Origin: Lactarius indigo
Taxonomy: Eukaryota; Basidiomycota; Agaricomycetes; Russulales; Russulaceae
NCBI GenBank assembly: GCA_025766275.1
Contig: JAFKAC010000127.1
Location: forward strand, 79,266 to 143,265
Direction of reading: 5' to 3'
Length of the DNA stretch: 64,000 nucleotides
Shown: one piece after another, positions 1 to 12,200 of the stretch
Layout: the number at the start of each line of letters is the position of its first letter
Position numbering within the stretch: the first letter of the stretch is position 1
Notes under the pieces: generated by a model
What the model saw: only the letters and a program-made list of their open reading frames with translations
Databases searched by the model: none
What the model was told of the DNA's origin: nothing
Position numbers and translations under genes: made by a program

Positions 1-76
1 AGAGTTTATCAGTTGACTCGACCGCTCGTGAAGAATCTCGTTGTGCCCATACAGGAGTTCTCCCACCCACCCTAAC

Positions 77-885
77 TCATGACGAATCACTCATCTGAGG
101 AAGTTCCGGTTCGCCGTCCCAGTTGATCCGCACGCTAGTATTAACCCACCCGCCTACAAACAACACATCCAACGGTTCTTCCGGAGATGCGCCCTCGGCT
201 TGCTTGTCGTTGTCGCCGCCCCACGGTCCCGAGCGGGGTCGGTCGCCGACAAAGTACACACGGACACCCTTGACGTCCGAGACCGGTGCCGTGCGTTCCT
301 CGAGTGCAGCCGAGAAAGCGATGCGTTCGTGAGAGGTGTTGATCGTTATTGGCCCGCGGAAACAGCGGGGCAGCGAGAGGGAAGTGTCTCCATTGGCTCG
401 AAGATCGATGTCGAAGGAGGGGCGGTGTTCGCTCCCATCATCAGAGAAGACATCGTGCTATGAGGTGTTTTTCCTGAGGAGAAATTTCGGACAACCCAAA
501 CCCGGGGACGTACTATTTTGGCACGGACGTGGCCGCTGTCACTGCATAGTTTCATGGAGACTTGCTTCATCTTGTTGTTTCCGGTCACCCATATATCGGT
601 AGTAATGGCTCCGCTCGTCGTGTAAAGGGAGAGGTTCTTGGCCCCAGCGGCGACACCAGAGACGGACGGTGGTGGTGGTGGAATAGAAAGGTCGATGAAG
701 TACTGTCCCTCAATCGCGACGCCCTTCTTGGACACGAGTAGGTAGTTGGTGGGTGCATTGCGTATCCTTGGTGGTACAGGCTCATACTATGATAGCATGA
801 GTGATTATCGGTCCCTGGTCATGGCGAATATGAGAATAATACGCACGGCATCCGGTTTTTCCGGAAGGGTACTTGTATCAGACAT
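77..885 (-). CDS. DUF7330-like protein, tandem copy 1 (230 aa)
   Basis: Function unknown. I model three exons: 847-885, 514-786 and 77-457. Introns are 787-846 (GTGCGT donor) and 458-513 (GTACGT donor). The joined frame is 693 nt. The protein has the layout I associate with the DUF7330 family of mushroom proteins: a PTNYLLVSKKG start, a short beta-rich repeat region (NLSLYTTSGAI), then SLPRCFRGPITI and YFVGDRP. No signal peptide or membrane segment is visible. It is one of two tandem paralogues on the same strand; copy 2 begins about 1.3 kb upstream and has the same intron positions. Unspliced, the reading frame looks frameshifted, but the second intron removes that. The family name is from memory of its motifs; the gene structure is well supported by conservation between the copies. 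Confidence 0.75.
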
Positions 886-2167
886 ATCTTGTTCCGCGTC
901 GACGTCCACTTTGCTAAGACCCATCATATTGCGCGTGACTATAGAGGTACTGGTAGGGAAGAGGATAAGAGAGTATGCACATATGGATTTGGAATACCGC
1001 TCCCGGGCTATGCGGCTTCTCGAACATTTCTTTTTGGAGACAACCGCCTTGGTGCTTCCAACCAAGCCGACCTAAACCTACCTCACCCCATTCCTATGTT
1101 TTTTTTTTTCACGCAGGGCACTATACATCCTATTGTCTGCTTTATTATGAAATAACTCGAAGATGGTCACTGGGCCGTAACTGGCTCGCGGGGTAGATGA
1201 CACCAACTGATTCAGAAAACACATCATGACACCGAGTTATTCTAGGCGACAGAGGAAACTGACCTCAGAGATAATCGTAGCATACGAAAATGGATGGAAT
1301 CCGAAAAATATTTCTGTGACCCGAGGCGGAGGTCTCGTTAACGATGATGAACTGCCTCGTTCGAGGATCCCTACGTTTGTTCATAAACGCGTAAAGAGAC
1401 ATGCAGAACGACGTCAAGGCCGCACATGAGCGTAGCATGCTATGGGCATCATGATACAAGTGGTAAGTCACTCTGCAGACCCGTGATGAGGGCGGTCGTG
1501 CAGGTTTTTACACCACGCCGCATAGCCTCACAGTGGTCCCTGCAATCGTCGCGAATGCACTGTGCTCGAGTCGTTGCGTGCGAGTGAAGCATATTTGGGG
1601 GTGCAAACAAGAGTGTGCTCGGGGCCCTGAAGCACAAAGGGGAGTTCTTCTATTATTGTTGAGAGCTGTACATACACGAAATATAGAGGTGTGAATCCGC
1701 AATACAGTGCAGGAAACGGCCAAAGCGCAATCCCAGTGTGGGAAAGTGGATGATGAGAACACTACAGTACTGGTCGTGATGTATGGCGACGAGGACTCAG
1801 TCACCTCGGCAGATGCAACGAAGGACAGGACCAACAAGAGCCTGCATACAAGATGAAGGACTTTGCACTCAATTGTCGTGTCCAGTCTGAAAGTCGGTTG
1901 AATGCTCTGAACTGGACCCTTGGATTGGTCCTTAGCCGAAATTTGATACCACCAGGTGGCTACTCGATTTCAAGCCAGGTGGCGGTCTCTGGTGTGATGT
2001 CGACAGCTTGTTATTGGATTCGAATCAACGTATACTACAATGCGGAGTACAAAGCAAGAACTACAGAGGAAAATAAGAGATATGCCGACGCAATTCAACA
2101 GGCGAACGACGCGCCATTTATCGAGAGTCGAGTATACTCGGGATGACCCATGTGTCGAGAGAGTTTA
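886..2167. other. Spacer between the DUF7330 copies, no gene recognised
   Basis: The part next to 886-1060 is the diverged 5' flank duplicated together with the gene. A short stretch near 1700-1790 resembles 3310-3370 upstream of copy 2. Open frames here (for example 1508-1837 minus and 1853-2146 plus) show no domain, no splice logic and no paralogue support, so they are not called. Confidence 0.5.
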
Positions 2168-3043
2168 TCAATTTACCCGTCCGCTCGTAAAGAATCGCGC
2201 TGAGCCCATACAGAAGTTCTCCCACCCGTTCGGTTTCATATGAGGAAGCTCCGGTTCCCCATCCCAGTTGATCCGCACGCTCGTATGCCACCCGCCCACA
2301 AACAGTTCGTCCAGCGGTTCATCCGGAAATCCTCCCGCGCCCGCGTCTTCCCCTCGTTCCTCGACGTCATCGCTGCGCCACTGTCCCGAGCGAGGTCGGT
2401 CGCCGACAAAGTACACGCGGATACCCTGGACGTCCGAGAGCGGTGCCGAGCGTTCCTCGAGCGCGGGTGAGAACGCGATGCGTTCGTGAGATGAGCGGAT
2501 CGTTATTGGCCCGCGGAAACAGCGGGGCAACGAGAGGGAGATATCGCCATAGTTGGCGAGAAGATCGATGTCGAAGGAAGGGCGATGTTCACTATCGGTA
2601 TCAGAGAAGACATCGTGCTGTGCGGGGGGGTTTTAGGAGAAATTCCGGACGACCCATACGGGGAGACGTACTATTTTGGCGCAAACAGGGCCATTGTCAC
2701 TGCTTAGCTTTATGGAGGCTCGCTTAAACTTGTTGTTTCCGGTCACCCATGCGTTGGCAGTGACGGCTCCACTCGTCGTGTAAAGGGAGAGGTTCTTGGC
2801 CCAAGAGGCGGAGTCAGATACGGACTTGGGTGGTGGTGGAATAGAAAGGTCGATGAAGTACTGTCCCTCAATCGCGACGCCCTTCTTGGACACAAGCAAA
2901 TAGTTGGTGGGTGCGCCGCGTATCTTTGGTGGTACAAGCCCATACTATGATAGCGCGAATTCTCATCAGTCCCTGGTCACGGAGAGTATGAGGATAATAC
3001 GCACGGCATCAGTTATATCAGGAAGGGTACTTGAATCGGACAT
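2168..3043 (-). CDS. DUF7330-like protein, tandem copy 2 (253 aa)
   Basis: Function unknown. Three exons: 3005-3043, 2672-2944 and 2168-2617. Introns are 2945-3004 and 2618-2671, 60 and 54 nt long. They join to 762 nt. The start MSDSSTLPD and all splice positions match copy 1. Visible motifs are PPKIRGAPTNYLLVSKKG, FIDLSIPPPP, DIDLLANYGDISLSLPRCF and VGGWHTSVRINWDGEPELPH. An apparent in-frame TAA after the second exon lies inside the second intron, which has a perfect GTACGT donor and CACAG acceptor. Compared with copy 1 the C-terminal exon is 23 codons longer and carries an acidic insertion around DDVEERGEDAGAGG. The DUF7330 assignment is by remembered motif layout. Confidence 0.77.
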
Positions 3044-3753
3044 GTCTTGTTCCGCGTCAACGTCCTGTTTGTTGAGATCCACCATACTGTGCGTGACTAC
3101 AGTGGTACTGGTGGGTAAAAATATAGAGGAGAAAAGGAGTGCCACAGAAACTATTATATGTACAACTGGATTTGAAATGCTGCTTCCGCGCCATGCAACC
3201 GCTTGGCCAAAGTAGTAAAATTGACTCTCTGAACAATTGGCTTTAAACTGCAACCACTGCATACCTCACCCCATTCTTATGGAACAGCAGAACAAAGATC
3301 CTGAGCAGAAATATAGTGCGGGAAACGGCCGAAAGTGCAACGCGGGCAAGTGATCATGAGAGCCTTGTGAATGGCATGAGAAAGATAACGAACCTTGTAA
3401 CGAACTAAATACAATGATGCGCTGTGCACTGGGGTCCACATAGAGCAGGGTGCCAGAAGATTGGGGGAACTTCTGGGGACACTAGGTCGCAGAACCAAAC
3501 AGACACAACCAAACACAATTTTTTTTGGTGCGTTTCAGCATAACTTACATACGAAAAGCGCTATAATACAACGGGTAGTGGGCATTTTCATCGTAGCCGT
3601 TGTCATGATTCTACTTCAGTGCCCAACGCCCCCAAGAAAACATTAACAAGACCCGTGTTCGGAGTGTGAGCACAGAACAAATGGCTACTGGTACTAAAGA
3701 AAGACGTGACAGCAGTTGAAAAGGATGGTTGCTGCCTCGTGAATGTGTGGACT
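3044..3753. other. Intergenic, upstream of DUF7330 copy 2 and downstream of the transporter
   Basis: I see nothing convincing here. Short open frames lack domains. A pyrimidine-rich stretch and a T8 run occur near 3520. Confidence 0.5.
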
Positions 3754-5556
3754 TTAGACCTTCTCATGCGACGCCATATCGTCCTCCTTAATGTCCCCGA
3801 CAAGGGAGAGCTGGTTACCATCGGCAATGAGTCGCTTGCGGAAGGCGACAGAATGAACGGGTGCCACATTCCGGTAAAGGAGGTCGATCTGTTCGAGTGA
3901 AAGGCCCTTCGTCTCCGGAACGCAGAAGTACGCAAATATAATGCAGCAGAAACATGTCGAACCCCAGACGTAGAACACCTTGGTTCCGAGGTTGAGGTTT
4001 CCTGGACCAGAATCGACCAAGTAGGGAGCTATCGAGTGGAATGAGAACGTGATAGAACTCTGGCAAGACAAAAGACGTACTGGCATACGCAATACCAAAG
4101 TTCCAGAGCCAGTTTGACGCGACGGAAAGTGACATGGCCTTGGCACGGATCTTGAGAGGGAAGATCTCGCCGGTGACGGCCCAGGTGACAGGTCCCCAGG
4201 TCGAGGCGAAGAACGCAATGTAGAAGCAAACCAAGGCAACCTCGGCTGACTGAGCGGCTTGGTTGGTCGTCTTTGTTGTTGAACCAAGGATGGCAATGGC
4301 GAATTCGCATATGGTCATGCCAACTGCGCCAACGAGCAGTAGGCTCCGACGACCAAAACGCTCGACACCCCAGATTCCGGGGAGGGTCATCCCGACATTG
4401 ACAGTGGAAGTGGCAATAGAGATGAGGAAAGGGCTATGAATACCGGCGTTGGTGAAGAAGGTAGTGCCGAAGTAAAAGATGAAGTTGACACCGGTGAGCT
4501 GTTGCCAGGCTTGGATGAAAATGCCGGTGAGTGTACGAAAACAGATCCGATTGTCCGAGGGACGGAAGCAATCCATGTAAGAACTCTGGCCGAGTTCATC
4601 CTCGTGCTTCAAGTGGAGGCGGATCTCCTCGAGCTCGGAAGCGACCTCTGGATGATCGGGGGGCAGTGTGGTCAGGCGAGATAACGAGTGAGCGGCATCA
4701 GCATCACGATGCTTCTTGATCAACCAACGAGGGGACTGCGAATATCTGATTTAGAATGTAGTTATTGATCCCGAACGAAAAGTGCGTGCCTCGGGAAGAA
4801 GGAACATGCCGAAGGCAAGAACTGCGGCCCAGATGAACTGGATTGCAACTGGGATGCGATATGAGGAATGATTTGGCCGATCTTTTGTGGCGTTATTGAA
4901 AACGTTGGAGAGGAGAAGACCAATGGTAATTCCAAATTGGTAAAGGCCAACGACAGCTCCGCGAATCCACTTGGGGGAACACTCGGACTGGTACATGGGG
5001 ACCAAAGTGGAGACCAAACCGACACCGAGACCGGCCCAGACACGACCGACGACGAAGAGGGGAATGGCAGTTGCGGCCGTTTGCATGGCAACACCGACGG
5101 AGAAGACAAGACATGACGCAATGAGACCCCATTTGCGGCCGAGATAATCAGCGAACGGGGCGCCAAGTAGGGCACCTAAACAAAAAGGATCAGACAATGC
5201 ATAAGATGGAATGAGATGATATCACCGACCAAAGAAGGTGCCTGCGGAAAGGATGGAAACAATGAGTGACCTTTGAGAGGAAGTGATGCCGTAGCCGTTG
5301 GGGAAGGTCGACGAGACAGGAACGGGATGACCAAAGGTGTGAAGCCAGTCAGGCATCTGCTGGAGACCAGAGATGGTACCAGTATCATAGCCGAAGAGGA
5401 CACCTCCAAATGCAGCAAAGCTAGTCTTTAATGATGTGAGAAATGTAGTAGGAAAGATCAAAACGAGAGTGCACCAACCATTAAGACGCCAGCAAATTTG
5501 CTCTTGGGTGCATTGGCCCCGATGCCCCCACCTGCGGCAATTGGACCACCTGGCAT
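3754..5556 (-). CDS. MFS sugar (hexose) transporter, 529 aa
   Basis: Proton-coupled or facilitative sugar uptake at the plasma membrane (family knowledge). Five exons: 5479-5556, 5230-5425, 4790-5175, 4081-4735, 3754-4028; total 1,590 nt. The protein shows the whole sugar-porter signature set in order: GGVLFGYDTGTISG near residue 33, DYLGRKWG, a PMYQSE motif, PESPRWLI near residue 218, QQLTGVNFIFYFG, GVERFGRRS, GPVTWAVTGEIFPLKIRAKA and VPETKGLSLEQID near the C-terminus. Twelve membrane segments fit the length. The start MPGGPIAAGGG is the first Met of the exon that splices cleanly into the FAGVLM/TSFAAFGG junction. Intron 4736-4789 begins with GC rather than GT. Substrate cannot be read from sequence; glucose or another hexose is the likeliest. 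Confidence 0.92.
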
Positions 5557-6467
5557 GATGTGCGATTGAGGATGGTGTGCAGAGGGGGTAAACGGCGAAA
5601 AAGAAAAGGACGGTTGGGATGAAGAACTCCATGATCATGACGGCCTATTTATGCTAGCGGTGTTGAGTTTTTTTGCGACCGCTCTATGCGTTGGTAGGTT
5701 TGCGACGGCTGCTGCTGTTCTCTCTCTCCCCCGCTTTGCGATCTCAGATATACCCGTCCCCCAGACACCCCGCCACAAGGTCTCCCCGCACCTCCCCCAG
5801 ACCTTTATTACTCCTTCGTCAGCCTCACCTTTATCCTGCCTACTTTGATGTGATTCCCTCACCATTTACACTCAGGCTGTGATTACACACGGTTTTTTTT
5901 CAACTCCAACTACTGGTCTGTCTCCCATCTTTCGGCGATCCTTGGGCATTGCTTTGGGCGATCTGGACCAAATCTGGGCAACCGCGAGGAGGTGGCCGAT
6001 CCTCGGTATTGCTTGACGTGGCACGGGAGATGATAGTGTGGAGAAATGCCGGGTGGTGGCCAAATCCCGAGGACATTGACTGGGGACGGTAAGTGCTGTA
6101 TGAACACCGCTAAGCGCCACGCATGTGCCACGTCACGGTCACTAATAGCCGGTGGCTGGAAACGGGAACGGCAAATATTCGGTGCGATACATGGTTGGCC
6201 CGGAGGCTTGTCCCGATGTAGCACCGAGTCTGTCACGGTTGCGCCCCTGTTTCTCATCCCGAATCTATTTTTGGTTAACCTGAGGACTCCACCAGGTGGG
6301 ACTCCAATGGAGTTAAGCGAGATAGAAAGAAACCAACTACGATGTACAACGATAAGACATCTCCCCTCATTGTTCACCCCAGAAACACGGAGAAAAAAAT
6401 TCATGGAACATAGAAGGGAAAGAAACAAGAAGTTCACCATCCGAATACCCTATGATTCAAAAATATG
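5557..6467. promoter_or_regulatory. Transporter upstream region with two GCGGGG boxes
   Basis: This gap holds the transporter promoter. Two GCGGGG elements lie on the minus strand, about 5767-5773 and 5783-5788, some 215-230 bp upstream of the transporter ATG. They fit the SYGGRG consensus for CreA/Mig1 carbon-catabolite repressors. The motif is short and common, so repression by glucose is only a suggestion. No gene is seen in the rest of the gap. Confidence 0.3.
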
Positions 6468-8707
6468 TTAAGCCCATAACAACGGATTGTTTTTAACGCA
6501 CTCTTCGATGCTCTCGATGCCACCCACGTCCTTCCAATCCGCCCAGCTCACACGACCGACCGCTCGCGCAGCGTCGTCTATGAGCGTGGTAGGCCCGCAC
6601 GAGCCAATGATGATACCGCTCGGAGAGCCCGAGCCGCATGTGCGACCCGTTGTCGAATACGCGTCGCGCACGCTGGCGATCGCGTTCTGCAGCGTGGCGT
6701 GGACGTCGGGGCGGCCTGCACGAAGGTACATGCCCGGCGGTAGCGTCGAGCGTGGTACGTGCGGCGCAAGAGCGGACGTACGGGTCCAGTGCACGGAGAA
6801 TCGGAGTGAGAGCGCGGCCCGCGGAGATGTGCGTGGCCGCATGAGCGGGGAGAGCTCCGGAAGGAGCGAGTAGAGAGAGTCTGGGATCTTCGTCGTTAGC
6901 TCGATGGGGCGTAGTAGACCCGCAATTCTGCTAACCGGGATCCGCGACAGACCACACGACCTCGATAACGCGTACGTTGCTTTTGCCAGAGGCGTGCTTC
7001 TGCAGGATGTCGTCCAACACACCTGTGACATATGAAATGCCACTACCTCCGGCAACGAGCACGACTCCTGAAAAAGCAGTGTAAATGGTGTATCCAGGAC
7101 CACCTTCATGACGAGTAAGAATTCGTCACAGACGTGAAAAAAAAAAAAAAAAAAAAAACTGACTATATGGACCCTCGACGATAATCCGAACTTGTCGAGC
7201 ACCTTCACATACACACTCGGCGTCAGCAGATTTCCCTGCAGCATCACCAGCCGCGGCCATGCGCAGCAACTTGCGCGTCCACGCGCCTCGAGCTTTGATC
7301 ACGAGTAGCATGCCACCAGAGTTAGATCCCGTGGCGATGGTGAACGGTCGTGCGCGACCGACGAGCCAGGTTGCCAACCAACTGAACCACGTATCACCGA
7401 TGACGCGGATGCGCACGTGCTGACCCGCCCGCCACCCGGCACCGAGGGAAGGTACTTCCACGAGCGTCGTGCCACCATTGAGCGCAGTTTCGGCGGTAAG
7501 CCACGCTGTGGTGTACCGCGTCCGGGCAATACGCGCAACGTGATCGAACGTGTAGAGGACCACTGCAGCTAGTATATAGGGCCAGATGAAAGGTTTGTGC
7601 ATGTATATCTAAGAGGCAATTGGTAAACGAATTAACCAGCAAGAAAGAACTTACAGCGAGTAATGATACAACGACGAGGGTGATATGCGTTACGAAGAAC
7701 AAAGAATACCTTGGCATCTTATCCCCCCTAAAAGAAAGAGAGAAGGCGATTAACAAGTCCACGGCGCAGAGGGCAACGAGTCCCCAGATGTACTCGGGAG
7801 TTTGTATTTTGGTTTGAAGAGTCCCGTTAAAGGACGCCTTGTAGACTGTCAACCAGGAATGAGCATAGCGATACAATTAGTGAGCGCAGGCGTACGGCGA
7901 CCGAAGGAATGGACATTGGCTGCGATGATGACAAGACGCCCAGCAAAGCGGTGAACATAATTAAACTGTGTTGGCTTTTAGAATAGAGTGGCTCCGAGGA
8001 AGCGCACAATTCACCTTCTCGTAACCAATTCCGCTCAGCCAGCTCAACCAGTTCGACTTGTTGGCGAGGGCCACAGCGATGGGTATTTGTGACACGGCAA
8101 CGTAGGCAGTACGATTTGGATCCTTGAACGGATTGGAGCGGAAAAAGGAAGCGTAGAGTATGATGAGGCTGTAAGTCAGGAGGACGAGGAGTTTTCCCAA
8201 AGAGAAGCCAGGTGCTACCCGGAAGTTGAGCGCGTAGGCGAGAGAGGGGCGCACGATCGTCGTCCAGCGAAGCACGCGAGTTGGCGCGTAGGACTGTTGG
8301 GCACCGTGAGCGCGATTAACGACTGGAGTGACGAGGGCTGAGAAGGCCTCCGTGACTTTGCTATCTTCACCTAACGCGGTGTGCGCACCGTCGGTGGAAT
8401 TGTGCACTGGCGGGGTGATCGCGTTACCCTTCGATATCGTGACGGTGCCGGAGCGGCCGAGTGTGTCCGCTCGAAAGAGGGTACGGGTGCTATTGCTCCG
8501 TCCCGGTGGAGTTCTCTGAGCGCCGGACCGTAGGAAGAAGCCATTGGATATCTCAGAGGACTGGAGGAGGCGCACAAGTGCCCGTGGAAGAGTCGAGGCG
8601 ACGTAGAGGGCGAAGAGGCCGAGCAGCAACACGTCAATATGAACGACAAACGCAGGGACGTTAACCTTATGGGTGGGAGTGCTTGCCAAGGACTGTGCGC
8701 CAGACAT
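6468..8707 (-). CDS. Ferric/cupric reductase transmembrane component (FRE family), 659 aa
   Basis: Reduces extracellular Fe3+ or Cu2+ with cytosolic NADPH through FAD and two membrane haems, feeding high-affinity iron uptake (family knowledge). Six exons: 8015-8707, 7896-7965, 7655-7845, 7164-7608, 6936-7103, 6468-6880; total 1,980 nt. N-terminal membrane segments lead to GIGYEK/FNYVHRFAGRLV. The haem-ligand histidine pairs, each 13 residues apart, are complete: one in HRFAGRLVIIAANVH, and one spanning an intron (THITLVV to YMHKPF). A cytosolic half follows with a RPFTIAT FAD motif, VEGPYSGPG, GGSGISYVTG and GSCGPTTL for NAD(P)H. The usual HPFT histidine is Arg. MSGAQSL was chosen as start; an in-frame Met at 8797 would add 30 residues. 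Intron 7104-7163 contains a T22 tract six bases after the donor. Upstream iron-GATA boxes fit iron-repressed expression. Confidence 0.9.
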
Positions 8708-9143
8708 AATGGGGAGATTGTGCACGCTGCCCACGAACGGAAAGCACTGGTAGGGCGACCCCTTATGTACGTTCCCGGTCGGCCGAGGTGATTCCACTCA
8801 GGCTGATAAAAAAAAAATCAATGAAAATTGAATCGGGTGAGTCTGGGAGTTTAGAAACAAAACGCCACATAGCGGGTTCTGCATTGCTCGCGCAGCACGT
8901 CCCAAGGTACGGGAATGAGATGAAGCTAGTGAGTAGACTAGTAAAAACATATGCAACCCCAAGTCAGGAATCATTCGTACTCTGTGTGCCATGTCAACTG
9001 GTTTGACTCCGATCTCCCTGCTAACCGGAGCTTGCTGTACTTGACAATCGGGTGAGAGACCTGGATCTCAAGAAGGCACACGAAATATAATACAAAGTGC
9101 ACTATGCACACGCGTCAATCAATTACGTTGGCTATCTAATATT

Positions 9144-9152
9144 ATCTGATAA
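9144..9152 (+). promoter_or_regulatory. Iron-responsive GATA box, ATCTGATAA
   Basis: Exact match to ATCWGATAA, the site of fungal iron repressors of the SreA/Urbs1/Fep1 GATA family. It sits within TTATCTGATAA, so the opposite strand also reads ATCAGATAA. It lies about 437 bp upstream of the ferric reductase ATG. Confidence 0.6.
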
Positions 9153-9217
9153 GGGGCATCGGTCATCTTCTCCGAGTCCGAGTCCGCGACAGGGACCTTG
9201 AAATGGATATATGATCT

Positions 9218-9226
9218 TATCTGATA
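9218..9226 (-). promoter_or_regulatory. Second iron-responsive GATA box, ATCAGATAA
   Basis: Exact ATCWGATAA on the minus strand, about 75 bp further upstream than the first box and about 511 bp from the ferric reductase ATG. Paired boxes are the usual arrangement at SreA/Urbs1 targets. Confidence 0.6.
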
Positions 9227-12200
9227 TGGGCACCCCAAAACGATTTGGACCCCTTTACGCTATTTTCATAACAACGCAGATGATGTACGCCGCAGACTGT
9301 CAATTATAGTCCCACTCCGACAAGCCTGACCTTCGACGTTGGGCTTGGCAGGTACTCCTGGGTATTACCCTACTACCTAACGCTCGCTAGGGGAGAAGAA
9401 GGCCATAATACCACGATGTAGCGTGTCGTCGCTGTCGTGTAGTATGTACAGTACACGTTGGGTATTGCGTGGAGGTATGTGATCCCTTTCCCATGAAGTT
9501 GCTCTCTCCCGAGTCGGGAGTCAATCGTTGTAATGATAAGAAACTTCGTGATGCTATTGTCTCCGAGTCTAGATCTGGCAGATGCGGCATCGTTACATCA
9601 TGATGCCCTCTAGCAGGGAACGGTAGACTTCAGGCCTCACAATAGGGTCACCGAACCTGTTAACGGAAGTGAAGCGTGCGTCACGTAACTTAGACACATG
9701 CCTGCGAGATGACCCTTTTTACGTTCTGCGCCAAAGCAGTACTGGACTTCTTCAAGACGTCTTTACCTCACGAAACCATATGCTCCGTTCAGAGCAGTTC
9801 TGTCAGAGTGGCCACGTGGACGACCTTCGAGCGGCTGCAGTCCATTGCGGAGGCAGCCAGTCCATCGGTGTGAGACACGGAGACTTCGAGGAGCTGAGAC
9901 AAAGTACATGTAAATTGGGGCAGGCACGGTGAGGACGTTGCTGTGGTTGGCAGGAAAGACGATGATGGGGGGTAGAACCACATCGATTGTGGCTCAGTAG
10001 TTGCCCGACTGACGCATTCACGGCGATGCTGTAACAAGATTTTTGGCCTTGTGGTATCCTTCAGAACTGCTTGGTCCGACAAGTCTGTCAGTGGGAGGCT
10101 GAACGTTGTCGCTCATTCACGACATCCCCGAGCCCGTATCGACTGGTAAGCGCAAAAATGGTGATGACTCTGCAACTCGAAAAAGCGCACCCTTGATGGC
10201 ATCCTCAAAAGCTGCGATTATATACTTGCGGGGTGCCTCGTTAGATCGCGGGTTTCGACAGAATAGCAGAGGAGGACGATGTGGAGTGCGCTGGAACCCT
10301 CTGTTAATTCTATATGAGGGAGACCATAGCACTGAATATTGCCTTCGAGGGGTGCGCAAGGAGTGGTAACTCAAACACGTCTTTGAATCGTGAAAAAACG
10401 AAAGAAAAAAAAAATGACGACGACGTTATCCAACAGCCGTAAAATTACAGTGAGGCCAAGTATCATGGGATGGAGGCCAGCATCGCGGCGCGAAGTGTCA
10501 GGAAGATAAGGTTGAGAAGCTGGAGAAAACGAACGCTACAGGAAGGGATAGACGAGCGGTGGGAGAAAGCACATTGCGCCGCAAAGACCCGGACTTTTCT
10601 AGACATAGAAGGTCGAAGTGAGAACATGGAAGTGTGCTACACACTGTGAAGGTTTTTCCTGGTGCAATTCTGGGGTGTTCACCTTCATCACAGTTTGCCT
10701 CTGGTGATTACGCGTGCGTCTTCTATTTTTGTTCGTACAGATATTTTCCCCAGCGTTCGCGGACACATGTTTCAAGTTTGGCCTCTGTCGAAGGCTTCTC
10801 GATCTTAAATTTGCCTGTATGCAACGGCTGGAGATCTCTGCACCGAATGTTCTAGAGATAAGGCCAAGGCCAGGGACAGACATCGTCGTGCGAGAAGTAA
10901 ACAGCAAAGCCATGGCTAGAGTGTACGCGTCGGGGCTAAAAAAAAAGGTTACGAGTTGGCCCATTTACGTGACGCTCAAATTCCGAGAATTGGGGTGGAA
11001 ACAGATAAGGAGTGTCAGTACCCGCGATACCGATCGACATTGCAAATTTCTCATGGGGGAAGGCCGATTGGTGGGGAATACGAGAGGCATACTCAAGACC
11101 GAGGGAAAAGTGAAGGAACGAGGGTAGTATCTGATAAGATGACGAGACCTCAAAACTGTCAGTAGTGGTGCCGTGGGAAAATGGCGCTATAACGACGATC
11201 CCCATTCGCGATAGTCGGCGATTGAGCACCAGGATCTTGGACTGCTACTTGACAGGACTGACAGCTCCGAGTCAGTGCTCAGTTGCGCCGAAAAACGATT
11301 ATCGTGGCGTTCAAACTAGCTCTTTATGACGTACTGGTGAGAACTTGGTTCAAAAGTGATAAATCCAGAACCCTTGAGAAGATGAATCAATCTTTGACAC
11401 GGGTAAAGTCGCACCGTCATGCGTCATGAATCATGCAATCAATCATGACTCAAGTCGTCACAGGAACAGTCGTGGACTTGTCGCTCGCCTTGGGTTGTCC
11501 ATTGTACTGACACAAGAACTACCGAATCATGCAGTCCGTTACTACCATGGGCCCCTCTCCACCACTCTTGCAGGGAAGTCTGGTGGTCAGAGTTGGTGTC
11601 GAAATACCGCCTGGTCCAGTCGAGCAATGGGGCCACTTCTGCAGGAACTAGCATCCAGTCGTCCAGATGTAAGAATGTTTAGATATATTTATTGCTATGA
11701 GGGCTGTAAATACTGTATTGTAAATTCGGGTCAGTTGCCAGTGATTACTGTAACGAATGATCAATAGTTGATCACGCTCTGGGGCAACCCCTCAGTACAC
11801 CAAGCAGTACACATCACTTTGAGATCTAATGGGCTATAAAGCGGAGCGAAACGGCTGAGGTGAATAGGGCCCGAGATAGTGTGTGTCACCCCGCGCCTTG
11901 TGATTTGAATGGAGTGCTCAGCCATGGGACCCGCGGGGCCAGCGCCTGCTTTTCGTCACGCAATGTGACGACTGGGATCCATTCTGAATTTCATTCAACA
12001 AGACTCCTTTTATAGTACCCATCCTAGTGTAGTAAAATTTCATGAACGTTCATGTATAGCAGTGGCCTCACTACGAGCCCACAGAAGCTAGTGCCAAGGA
12101 TCGTAGACAAACGGTGTCCTATTGGCGACGTGTCTGTTTTTGTTTAGGGTTAGCCGCCAAAAAAATCCGGCGTCGGCGGCCCTCAGTCTGGGTTTTTTTT

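Noticed and set aside
1508..2146. Open frames between the DUF7330 copies
   Set aside because: No domain, no splice logic, not conserved in the duplicated flank.
2618..2671. In-frame TAA in DUF7330 copy 2 and an apparent frameshift in copy 1
   Set aside because: Both fall inside introns with GTACGT donors; after splicing the two copies align throughout.
11129..11137. Third ATCTGATAA match
   Set aside because: About 2.4 kb from the ferric reductase start and next to no recognised gene; about one chance match is expected per window.
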